Positions 14,603 through 22,502 of a DNA stretch of 22,502 bases are shown here, piece after piece. The translations under genes were made by a program, and so were the position numbers. Within the stretch, counting starts at the first letter, position 1, and every line of letters starts with the position of its first letter. The notes beneath the pieces were generated by a model. It was not told the DNA's origin and made no database searches. It saw only the letters and a list, made by a program, of their open reading frames with translations. This stretch comes from REEB506 sp049317545 (lineage in GTDB: Bacteria > Pseudomonadota > Alphaproteobacteria > Caulobacterales > Aquidulcibacteraceae), in the NCBI GenBank assembly GCA_049317545.1, contig JBMOIB010000040.1, positions 1 to 22,502 on the forward strand, written 5' to 3'.

Positions 14603-16810
14603 TTAGGCGGCTTTCTTCGCCGCCTTGCCGAACCGGGCGTAGAACGTCTCGCCCTTGGCGGCCATGTCGCGCAGGAGCGCGTTCGGCTTGAAGCGCTCGC
14701 CGTACTTTTGGGCCAGCGCATCGCATTCGGCGACGAACTTGGCTGCGCCCATGCCGTCGATCAGGCTGATCGTGCCGCCGGTGTAGGGTGCGAAACCCCA
14801 GCCGAGGATCGAGCCGACGTCGGCGTCGCGCGGATCGGTGATGACGCCTTCCTCGAAGCAGCGCGCGGTTTCCAGCGCCTGGATGTAGAGGAGCCGCTTC
14901 TTGTACTCGTCGCGCAGTTCCGGCGCGGCCTCGGCGATTTTCGTTTTCACCAGGTCGGACAGGCCCGGCCAGATGCGCTTTTTGCCGTTCGGATCGGAGG
15001 GATACTCATAAAAGCCCTTGCCGTTCTTGCGGCCGAAGCGCTCCAGCTTGACGACCATTTCTTCGATGATCGCGTCGGCCGGCGTCGCGCGGTAGGCGTC
15101 GCCGAGGTCCTTCTTGGTCTGCTGGCGGACCTTGTAGCCGAGGTCGAGCGCGACCTCGTCGTTCATGGCGAGCGGCGGCACCGGCATGCCGGTCATGCGC
15201 CCGACGTTCTCGATGATCGCGGGCTTCACGCCTTCGGCGAGCATGGCGATGCCCTCGCCCACGTACGTCCCGAAGCAGCGCGAGGTGTAGAAGCCGCGGC
15301 TGTCATTCACCACGATCGGCGTCTTGCGGATTTTCAGAACGTAGTCGATCGCCTTGGCGAGCGTCTCTTCGCTCGTCTCCTTGCCCATGATGATCTCAAC
15401 GAGACCCATCTTGTCGACCGGCGAGAAGAAGTGGATGCCGATGAAGTTCTTCGGGCGCACGCTCGCTTCGGCGAGGCCGGTGATCGGCAGCGTCGAGGTG
15501 TTCGATCCGAACACGGCGGTTTCGGCGAGCTGGGCCTCGGCCTTTTTGGTCACATCGGCCTTGATCTCGCGAGTCTCGAACACCGCCTCGACGACGAGAT
15601 CCGCGCCCTTCACGTGCGCATAATCCGTGGTCGGCGTGATCCGGGCGAGGATTTCGGCGGCCTTCTCCGGCGTCTGTTTGCCGCGCGAGATCGCCTTGTC
15701 GAGCAGCTTCTTGGAATAGTCCTTGCCCTTCTCGGCCGCCTCTTGCGACTGATCGATCAGCACGGTTTCGATGCCGGCGAGGGCCTGCACATAGGCGATG
15801 CCCGCGCCCATCATGCCGGCGCCGAGCACGGCGACTTTCTTGATCTCGTAAGGCGCATAGCCCTGCGGACGGTTCGCGCCCTTGGCCAGTTCCTGCATCG
15901 ACAAGAACAGCGAGCGGATCATCGCCTTGGCCTGCGGCGTCTGCATGGTCTTGACGAAATAGCGGCTCTCGATGCGCAGGCCGGCGTCGATCGGCACCTG
16001 GATGCCTTCATAGAGGCAGCTCATGATGTGCTTCTGGGCCGGATAATTGCCGTAGGTCTGCTTGGCGAGGATGGCGTTGCCGCCAATGAACGCCATGCCG
16101 CCGCCCGGCGAATAGGGGCCGTCCTTCACGCGGAAGCCCTTCTCGTCCCACGGCTGCGTCGCCTTCGGCTTGGAGGCGAGCCAGGTGCGGCAGGCCGCGA
16201 CTGCGCCGCCGACCGGCGTCACTTCGTTGACGAAGCCGAGCGCCTTGGCTTCTTGCGGCTTCTTCGGTTCGCCCTGCAGGATCATCATCGCGGCGTTCTG
16301 CACGCCGATCAGGCGCGGCAGGCGCTGGGTGCCGCCGGCGCCCGGCAACAGCCCGACCTTCGATTCCGGCAGGCCGAACTGGGATTTCGGATTATCCGCG
16401 GCGGCGCGGTAATGGCAGGCGAGCGCGAACTCGAGTCCGCCGCCGAGCGCGAGGCCTTCGAGCGCGATCGCCACCGGCTTCCCGCAGGTCTCGAGCGCGC
16501 GAAACGTCTTGTTGAGCGCGTAGGAATTCTCGAACGCGGCTTTCAGCGCGGCCTCGGGATCGTCGGTCGCCGCGCCGCCGCGCGCCGCGCCAGAGCCCAT
16601 TTCGCCAAGGTCGGCGCCAGCGCAGAAGCCTGTCGCCTTGCCCGACTGGAAGATGACGCCCTTGATCGCATCGTCGGTCTTGATCCGCGCAGTCAGTTCG
16701 ATGATTTCGCGAATGACCGACGCCGTCAGCGTGTTCATGGAGCGGTTCGGCACGTCGAACGTGATGAGCGCTACGCCCTCTGCGTCGATCTCGATCTTGA
16801 AGTTTTCCAT
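14603..16810 (-). CDS. fadJ: Enoyl-CoA hydratase/3-hydroxyacyl-CoA dehydrogenase (fatty acid oxidation alpha subunit)
   Basis: A 735-residue two-enzyme protein for steps two and three of beta-oxidation. The crotonase domain (1-190) has oxyanion-hole and catalytic parts ALGGGLEFALA with Glu127 and GLPESKVGLLPGAGGTQRLP with Glu149, equivalent to Glu119/Glu139 of E. coli FadB. The NAD-binding dehydrogenase domain (about 323-505) has GAGMMGAG (330-337) and the catalytic His460 in GIHFFSPVDKMGLVEII. Two C-terminal dehydrogenase domains follow (about 505-600 and 625-725). The start ATG at 16808-16810 has GAGG just upstream; the ATG at 16828 is less likely. It is the last gene of the minus-strand cluster after a thiolase, the usual partner. 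The symbol is by similarity of the FadB/FadJ class and does not settle which of the two. Confidence 0.95.
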   Translation of the reverse strand: MENFKIEIDAEGVALITFDVPNRSMNTLTASVIREIIELTARIKTDDAIKGVIFQSGKATGFCAGADLGEMGSGAARGGAATDDPEAALKAAFENSYALNKTFRALETCGKPVAIALEGLALGGGLEFALACHYRAAADNPKSQFGLPESKVGLLPGAGGTQRLPRLIGVQNAAMMILQGEPKKPQEAKALGFVNEVTPVGGAVAACRTWLASKPKATQPWDEKGFRVKDGPYSPGGGMAFIGGNAILAKQTYGNYPAQKHIMSCLYEGIQVPIDAGLRIESRYFVKTMQTPQAKAMIRSLFLSMQELAKGANRPQGYAPYEIKKVAVLGAGMMGAGIAYVQALAGIETVLIDQSQEAAEKGKDYSKKLLDKAISRGKQTPEKAAEILARITPTTDYAHVKGADLVVEAVFETREIKADVTKKAEAQLAETAVFGSNTSTLPITGLAEASVRPKNFIGIHFFSPVDKMGLVEIIMGKETSEETLAKAIDYVLKIRKTPIVVNDSRGFYTSRCFGTYVGEGIAMLAEGVKPAIIENVGRMTGMPVPPLAMNDEVALDLGYKVRQQTKKDLGDAYRATPADAIIEEMVVKLERFGRKNGKGFYEYPSDPNGKKRIWPGLSDLVKTKIAEAAPELRDEYKKRLLYIQALETARCFEEGVITDPRDADVGSILGWGFAPYTGGTISLIDGMGAAKFVAECDALAQKYGERFKPNALLRDMAAKGETFYARFGKAAKKAA

Positions 16811-16851
16811 CGTCCTCTTCCCTTGCATCTCGTGTTTGGTCGTTCCGCCTT

Positions 16852-16949
16852 CTCGTCATCCCGGGCGGCGGCGGAGCCGATGACCCGGGACCTTGTTCCG
16901 CGCCTGGAACGCGGTCCCGGCGCTCGCTGCGCGAGGCCGGGATGACGAG
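16852..16949. repeat. 98-bp palindromic intergenic repeat
   Basis: Perfect 13-base terminal inverted repeats (CTCGTCATCCCGG and CCGGGATGACGAG) enclose an inner palindrome with arms CCGGGACC (16885-16892) and GGTCCCGG (16913-16920) and a still inner pair GTTCC/GGAAC. The whole can fold as one long nested hairpin. It sits between the thiolase (stop 16966) and the hydratase/dehydrogenase gene (start 16810) and would lie in their joint transcript. The sequence type resembles dispersed alphaproteobacterial repeats. It carries no coding capacity. Confidence 0.8.
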
Positions 16950-16965
16950 GTGCGGTTGCTTCGCG

Positions 16966-18177
<1,212 letters not shown>

Positions 18178-18278
18178 GGGTCGTCTCCTAAACGTTCATT
18201 CGTCTGCCCGATGCGGCCGGAGGCGCCGCGGCTACCATCCGCTGTCCGCGCGCCTGGGCGGGCGCGCGGCGGTGAAAC

Positions 18279-18740
18279 TCAAGATCCCGCGATAATCACC
18301 TCGCCGCGGAACGAATTGGCGATGAAGCAACGCTCGTGCGCTTCGTGATGGAGGGCCGATACGTCCTCCGGCGCGGGCGTTTTCGCGCCCGACCACGCCA
18401 CCTGCGGATTGAGCGTCACGCGTGTCAGCGCGATCTTCCCGCGCTCGTCCTTGCCCATCTGGCCGCTGGCTTTGTCCTCGTAGCGATCGACGACGAAGCC
18501 GGCATGGCGCGCAAGGTCGAGGAACCAGAGCATGTGGCAATTGGACAGCGCCGCCACCAGCAATTCCTCCGGATCCGCCGCATCGACCTTCGAGAGCGGC
18601 GGCCGCACGACCGACGGGCTCGACGAGCCCGCGATCGAGACGCCGCCGTCGAAGCTGATCAGGTGGGCGCGCGAATACTTGCCGTCGGAAAACGGTTGGT
18701 CTCCGCGCTCCCAGAGGATCGTGGCGTCGTGGGGGCTCAT
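18279..18740 (-). CDS. OsmC family peroxidase-like protein
   Basis: A 153-residue OsmC-fold protein. Cys68 in ALSNCHMLWFL and Cys138 in HERCFIANS are the conserved redox pair of OsmC/Ohr proteins that reduce organic hydroperoxides using dithiols. Asp/Glu residues before the first Cys (DPEELL) are also conserved. The chosen start is ATG 18738-18740 (MSPHDATILW), which gives the family's usual length; an ATG at 18782 would add 14 residues and begin within 11 bases of the palindromic repeat. Its place inside a beta-oxidation cluster fits removal of lipid hydroperoxides formed by acyl-CoA turnover, which is an inference from context. Confidence 0.9.
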   Translation of the reverse strand: MSPHDATILWERGDQPFSDGKYSRAHLISFDGGVSIAGSSSPSVVRPPLSKVDAADPEELLVAALSNCHMLWFLDLARHAGFVVDRYEDKASGQMGKDERGKIALTRVTLNPQVAWSGAKTPAPEDVSALHHEAHERCFIANSFRGEVIIAGS

Positions 18741-18792
18741 GGGCGGCTCTTTGCGCGCGCCCGCGCCTGCAAGACCCGCCATGTCGGTGGTT

Positions 18793-18905
18793 CACCCCTC
18801 ATCCGGCGCGTGCCGCGCCGCCTTCTCCCACAAGGGGAGAAGGCCGCCGCCGAGGTCCTTCTCCCCTTGTGGGAGAAGGTGGCCCGAAGGGCCGGATGAG
18901 GGGTG
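18793..18905. repeat. 113-bp palindromic repeat made of two inverted modules
   Basis: Perfect 15-base outer arms (CACCCCTCATCCGGC at 18793-18807 and its complement at 18891-18905) flank two 23-base units at 18821-18843 and 18857-18879 that are exact reverse complements of each other. Each unit is itself a hairpin with arms CCTTCTCC and GGAGAAGG. This two-module inverted layout is like REP/BIME elements and the type is common in alphaproteobacterial genomes. It lies in the 253 bases between the acyl-CoA dehydrogenase (stop 18994) and the OsmC-like gene (start 18740). Confidence 0.85.
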
Positions 18906-18993
18906 TCAGCACCGCGCAATGGTGCGCAAACGCCCGCCCCACCCATCTCGGGAGAGCTCCGCACGCCGAGAAAGGTATTCCCGACGGCGCCAA

Positions 18994-20157
18994 TCACAGC
19001 GACCGCGCGATGAGCAGCTTCATGATCTCGTTGGCGCCGCCGTAGATGCGCTGGACGCGGGCGTCGCGGAACATCTGGGCGATCGGGTATTCGTTCATGT
19101 AGCCCCAACCGCCGTGCAATTGCAGGCACTCGTCGACCACTTCGCACTGCACGTCGCTGACCCAGTATTTCGCCATCGATGCGGTCGCGGCGTCGAGCTT
19201 GCCCTGGAGAAGGAGCTCCGTGCAGGTGTCGCAGAAGGCTTTGGCGACGGTCGCTTTGGTCTTGCATTCGGCGAGCTTGAACTGGGTGTTCTGGAAGTCC
19301 CAGATCGTCTTGCCGAAGGCTTTGCGGTTTTTGACGTACTCGGTCGTGAGGCCGATTGCGCGCTCCATCATGGCGACGCCCTGCAGGCCGATCTGCAGAC
19401 GTTCGGACGGCAATTGCTGCATGAGCTGGTAGAAGCCCTGGCCTTCGCTCGGGCCCAGGAGATTGGCGGTCGGTACGCGCACCTCGTCGAAGAAGAGTTC
19501 CGACGTGTCCTGCGCATCCTGGCCGATCTTGTCGAGGTTGCGACCGCGGCGAAAGCCTTCGACCTCATCGGTCTCGACGATGATCAGCGAGGTGCCCGCA
19601 GCGCCCTTCGTCACGTCCGTCTTGGCGACGACGATGATGAGGTTCGCCGTCTGGCCGTTGGTGATGAAGGTCTTGGAGCCGTTGACGACATATTGGTTGC
19701 CGTCGAGCTTCGCCGTCGTTTTCACGCCCTGCAGGTCCGAGCCCGCGCCGGGTTCGGTCATCGCGATGGCGCCGACGAGTTCGCCTGACGCCATGCGCGG
19801 CAGCCAGCGCTGCTTCTGCTCTTCCGAGCCGTACTGATAGATGTAAGGCGCGACGATCGCGTTGTGCAAAGACGCGCCGAAGCCGTCGATGCCCATCTTG
19901 CCCATCACGTCGATGAACACGGCCTCGTGCGCGAACGTGCCGCCGGCGCCGCCGTATTCCGCGGGAGCGGACAGGCACAAAAGCCCCGCTTCGCCGGCTT
20001 CGCGCCACATCTCACGCTCGACGACGCCGTCCTCGCGCCATTTCTTGAGGCGGCTTTCCGGCGCGTGACGCGTGAAGAAATCCACGACGCCCTTTTCGAA
20101 GATGCGCAGTTCTTCATCATCGCGCCATTTGGCAGTCGGCAGGTCGATCGCGCCCAT
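18994..20157 (-). CDS. Acyl-CoA dehydrogenase, long-chain/isovaleryl-type base position (387 aa)
   Basis: A four-helix/beta/four-helix acyl-CoA dehydrogenase. The middle-domain motif AIAMTEPGAGSDLQG (130-144) and VNGSKTFITNG (158-168) contact FAD. Near the C-terminus the motif is RIYGGANEIMK: the place of the usual catalytic Glu (YEG) is Gly, as in long-chain and isovaleryl-CoA dehydrogenases. In those the base sits earlier, and here Glu252 in LPSERLQI is at that position. So the enzyme should be active with its base on the alternative helix. The substrate is not certain; long-chain or branched acyl-CoA fits. The start ATG at 20155-20157 has GGGAGAAA upstream. It lies 30 bases after the 593-aa dehydrogenase, so the two are probably one transcript. 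Confidence 0.94.
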   Translation of the reverse strand: MGAIDLPTAKWRDDEELRIFEKGVVDFFTRHAPESRLKKWREDGVVEREMWREAGEAGLLCLSAPAEYGGAGGTFAHEAVFIDVMGKMGIDGFGASLHNAIVAPYIYQYGSEEQKQRWLPRMASGELVGAIAMTEPGAGSDLQGVKTTAKLDGNQYVVNGSKTFITNGQTANLIIVVAKTDVTKGAAGTSLIIVETDEVEGFRRGRNLDKIGQDAQDTSELFFDEVRVPTANLLGPSEGQGFYQLMQQLPSERLQIGLQGVAMMERAIGLTTEYVKNRKAFGKTIWDFQNTQFKLAECKTKATVAKAFCDTCTELLLQGKLDAATASMAKYWVSDVQCEVVDECLQLHGGWGYMNEYPIAQMFRDARVQRIYGGANEIMKLLIARSL

Positions 20158-20187
20158 GTGTCGTTTCTCCCTTTTGTTCTCGTTCGA

Positions 20188-21969
20188 TCAGAAGGCGTCG
20201 GCGGCGAGCGCCATGACGGCCGCCGAGCCGGTCTTGAGCTTGGCGAGATGGGCGGCGGCGTCCGGCGTCATGCGCGTCGCGAAATAGCGGCCGGTAGCGA
20301 GCTTGGTTTCGTAGAACGAATCGCCCGAACTCCGCTTGGCGAGCGCGGCCTTGGCCATGATCGCCCACATGTAGGTCAGCGCCGTGAGGCCGAACAGCTG
20401 CAGATAATCGTGGCTCGCGGCGCCGGCATTGTCGAAGTTCGTCATGCCGTTCTGCATCAGCCACATCGTGCCGTCCTGCAGTTGGGCCTTGGTGGACTTC
20501 AAGCCTTCGACGAACGGCGCAAGCTCGGCGTCGCCGTCATTGGCGGCGATCCATTCGTCGATTTCGTTGAAGAAGGCGAAGATCGCGCGGCCGCCGTTGG
20601 CGGCGAGTTTGCGCCCGACGAGATCAAGCGCCTGCACGCCGTTGGTGCCTTCATAGATCAAAGTGATCCGCGCATCGCGCATGTATTGCGAAGCCGGATA
20701 ATGCTCGGTGAAGCCGGAGCCGCCGTGCACCTGAAGGCTTTGCGAGATGTGCTTGAAGCCGTCGCCGGTGAGATAGGCCTTCAGCACGGGCGTCATCAGG
20801 CCCATGTAGTCGTTGGCCTTCTGGCGCAGCGCATCGTCCGGGTGCTTGTGCGACAGATCGCCGTAAAGCGCCGTCCACAACAAGAAAGCCCGCGCGCCTT
20901 CGTTGAACGCCTTGGCGTCCATCAGCATGCGGCGCACGTCGGGGTGCACGATCACCGGATCGGCCGGACCGTCGGGATTTTTCGGTCCGGTCAGCGAACG
21001 GCCCTGCAGACGCTGCTTGGCGAAATCGACCGCGTTCTGATAGGCGACCTCGCTCATGGCCAGGCCCTGCAGGCCGACGCCGAGACGCGCCTCGTTCATC
21101 ATGACGAACATGACTTTGAGGCCTTCGTTCTCCTTGCCGATCAGGTAGCCCGTGGCGCCGTCATAGGCCATCACGCACGTGGCGTTGCCGTGGATGCCCA
21201 TCTTGTGTTCGAGACCGGCGCAGGTGACGCCGTTGCGCTCACCAAGCGATCCGTCCGCGTTCACCAGGAACTTCGGCACGATGAAGAGGGAAATACCCTT
21301 CACGCCGGCCGGCGCGCCCTCGATGCGGGCGAGCACGAGGTGGATGATGTTGTCGGTCAGGTCCTGCTCGCCGCCGGAAATCCAGATCTTCTGGCCGGTG
21401 ATGCGATAGGTCCCGTCAGCCTGCGGAACGGCCTTTGTGCGCAGCAATCCCAGATCCGTGCCGCAATGCGGCTCGGTGAGATTCATCGTGCCAGCCCATT
21501 CGCCGCTGGTGAGCTTGGGCAGGTACGTCCGCTTCTGCTCGGGGGAGCCTGCCTCGCGGATCGCCGAATAGCAGCCGTGCGTCAGGCCGGGATACATGCC
21601 GAACGCCATGTTGGTCGAGGTGACCATTTCGTTGACGGCGACGTTGAGCACGGCCGGCAGACCCTGACCGCCGTAATCGGGATCGGACGCGAGCGCGACA
21701 TAGCCGTTCTCGACCATCTGCTTGTAGGCGTCCCTAAACCCGGTCGGCGTCTTCACGCCGTCAGGCGACCAGGTGCACCCCTCTTTGTCGCCGACGCCGT
21801 TGAGCGGGAACAAAGTGCCGGTAGTGAACTTCGCGGCTTCATCGAGGATCTGCAGCGCGACATCGAGCGGCGCGTCCGCAAAGCCCGGCAGGTTCGCGTA
21901 TTTGTCGGTCTGCAGGACGTCTTCGTACAAGAAGCGGAAATCGCGCAGCGGCGCGTTGTAGACCGGCAT
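20188..21969 (-). CDS. Large acyl-CoA dehydrogenase, DmdC-like (593 aa)
   Basis: The 590-600 residue class of acyl-CoA dehydrogenase with an extra C-terminal domain, including 3-methylmercaptopropionyl-CoA dehydrogenase DmdC. It starts MPVYNAPLRDFRFLYEDVL, the typical N-terminus of this class. TMNLTEPHCGTDLG (161-174) and ITGQKIWISGG (190-200) are the FAD/substrate motifs, and the catalytic base is Glu440 in IYEGTNGVQALDL. Residues about 465-593 form the class-specific extension. The start ATG at 21967-21969 has GGGAGC upstream; the longer frame to 22005 is not supported. No other DMSP-degradation gene is in the window, so use on DMSP is not implied and a general fatty acyl-CoA is as likely. 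It is directly downstream of the MerR-family gene (66 bases). Confidence 0.94.
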   Translation of the reverse strand: MPVYNAPLRDFRFLYEDVLQTDKYANLPGFADAPLDVALQILDEAAKFTTGTLFPLNGVGDKEGCTWSPDGVKTPTGFRDAYKQMVENGYVALASDPDYGGQGLPAVLNVAVNEMVTSTNMAFGMYPGLTHGCYSAIREAGSPEQKRTYLPKLTSGEWAGTMNLTEPHCGTDLGLLRTKAVPQADGTYRITGQKIWISGGEQDLTDNIIHLVLARIEGAPAGVKGISLFIVPKFLVNADGSLGERNGVTCAGLEHKMGIHGNATCVMAYDGATGYLIGKENEGLKVMFVMMNEARLGVGLQGLAMSEVAYQNAVDFAKQRLQGRSLTGPKNPDGPADPVIVHPDVRRMLMDAKAFNEGARAFLLWTALYGDLSHKHPDDALRQKANDYMGLMTPVLKAYLTGDGFKHISQSLQVHGGSGFTEHYPASQYMRDARITLIYEGTNGVQALDLVGRKLAANGGRAIFAFFNEIDEWIAANDGDAELAPFVEGLKSTKAQLQDGTMWLMQNGMTNFDNAGAASHDYLQLFGLTALTYMWAIMAKAALAKRSSGDSFYETKLATGRYFATRMTPDAAAHLAKLKTGSAAVMALAADAF

Positions 21970-22035
21970 GTGTCGCTCCCAATCGCCGGCGCCGCATCGC
22001 CTCATGCGTCGGCGCCATCCGTCGTCGATCCTAGC

Positions 22036-22491
22036 TCAGGTGGCGCCGTCCATGCGACGGCGGGCTTCTTTCTCGAACGCGCGCGCCGCTGAAACGCTCG
22101 CCGGCGAGGCGGGTTCGGCGAGTTGCGTTTCAAGCCAGGAAATTCCGTTGCGCAGGGCTTCCATGGCGCCTTCGAGATCTTCACGCTGGGCCTCGAGCGC
22201 GACCATGCGCGACCGGAACTTCTTCAGCGCCGTCGCCATCTGCGTGCGCTCATTGTCGCCGAGATCATAGAGGTCGAGGATTTCGCGGATCTCCGAGAGC
22301 GGAAATCCGACCCGCTTGCCGCGAATGATGAGTTGAAGCCGGACCCGGTCGCGGGTCGTGTAGACCCTGTTCATGCCGTCGCGGCGCGGCGACAAGAGAC
22401 CCTTGTCTTCGTAGAACCGGAGCGCGCGCGGCGTGACTTTGAACTCGCGCGCCAGTTCGGAAATCGAATAGTTCCGTTCCGCTTTGACCAT
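22036..22491 (-). CDS. MerR-family regulator, LiuR-like
   Basis: A 151-residue dimeric DNA-binding protein. The winged helix-turn-helix at about 8-75 reads YSISELAREFKVTPRALRFYEDKGLLSPRRDGMNRVY, followed by TTRDRVRLQLIIRGKRVGFPLSEIREILDLYD. A coiled coil (82-125) forms the dimer. The RGKRVGFPL and LDLYD phrases fit the LiuR-type subgroup, known to control leucine/fatty acid breakdown in proteobacteria. No metal-binding cysteine is present, so a CoA-linked ligand is more likely than a metal. The start is ATG 22489-22491 with GAGGCG upstream; little of the promoter is in the window. It leads the minus-strand cluster and probably regulates it. Confidence 0.92.
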   Translation of the reverse strand: MVKAERNYSISELAREFKVTPRALRFYEDKGLLSPRRDGMNRVYTTRDRVRLQLIIRGKRVGFPLSEIREILDLYDLGDNERTQMATALKKFRSRMVALEAQREDLEGAMEALRNGISWLETQLAEPASPASVSAARAFEKEARRRMDGAT

Positions 22492-22502
22492 CGAGACGCC
22501 TC

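Noticed and set aside
14708..16945. 745-residue plus-strand open frame
   Set aside because: It is antisense to the hydratase/3-hydroxyacyl-CoA dehydrogenase, and no domain is visible.
18793..18905. CRISPR-like array
   Set aside because: The units are inverted, not direct, repeats with no regular spacers.
20188..21969. Evidence for DMSP degradation
   Set aside because: The DmdC-like enzyme belongs to a broad class, and no other DMSP gene is in the window.
19864..22092. 742-residue plus-strand open frame
   Set aside because: It is antisense to two acyl-CoA dehydrogenases, with artefact composition.

Overview
The window is a GC-rich bacterial chromosome segment. Its codon bias produces many long spurious antisense frames. 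Gene content suggests an alphaproteobacterium, probably of the Caulobacterales/Hyphomonadaceae type: a large acyl-CoA dehydrogenase set, a small secreted four-cysteine protein resembling a Caulobacter family, a hybrid kinase, and short palindromic repeats common in that class. No rRNA, tRNA, CRISPR array, transposase or integrase was found. The lineage call is inference from gene content.

Layout. (1) 1-2513, minus strand: a membrane protein with a periplasmic-type coiled coil, cut by the window edge, and an acyl-CoA dehydrogenase. (2) 2788-5295: small envelope genes, namely the secreted four-cysteine protein, a lipoprotein with a problematic start, an ExoD-family membrane protein, and a second lipoprotein resembling COG3650. 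(3) 5400-8882, plus strand: a tightly packed operon of a DNA cytosine-5 methyltransferase, the Vsr mismatch endonuclease, an FAD-dependent monooxygenase and a YdjM-like membrane protein. The first three overlap by 4 bases at each junction. No restriction endonuclease is present. (4) 9220-14475: an OmpA-family lipoprotein, a hybrid histidine kinase whose phospho-acceptor histidine is replaced by arginine, a membrane-anchored methyltransferase, and a divergent two-gene ABC-2 exporter of YadG/YadH type. (5) 14603-22491, minus strand: a fatty-acid beta-oxidation cluster. In transcription order it reads MerR-family regulator, 593-aa acyl-CoA dehydrogenase, 387-aa acyl-CoA dehydrogenase, OsmC-like peroxidase, thiolase, and two-domain hydratase/3-hydroxyacyl-CoA dehydrogenase.

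The cluster in (5) encodes all four chemical steps of a beta-oxidation spiral with a likely local acyl-CoA-responsive regulator. Three different palindromic repeat elements lie in or beside this cluster, within 4.4 kb. In (3), the methyltransferase and Vsr form the usual pairing of 5-methylcytosine formation with repair of T:G mismatches from its deamination.

The strongest unusual observations are the H-to-R replacement in an otherwise well-built hybrid kinase, the SD-less and possibly leaderless start of the methyltransferase operon, the lipoprotein reading frame at 3167-3649 with no standard start, and two palindromes in the divergent region 2514-2787. I found no clearly new multi-gene system. 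The methyltransferase/Vsr/monooxygenase/membrane-protein operon is the best candidate for a conserved but undescribed association.
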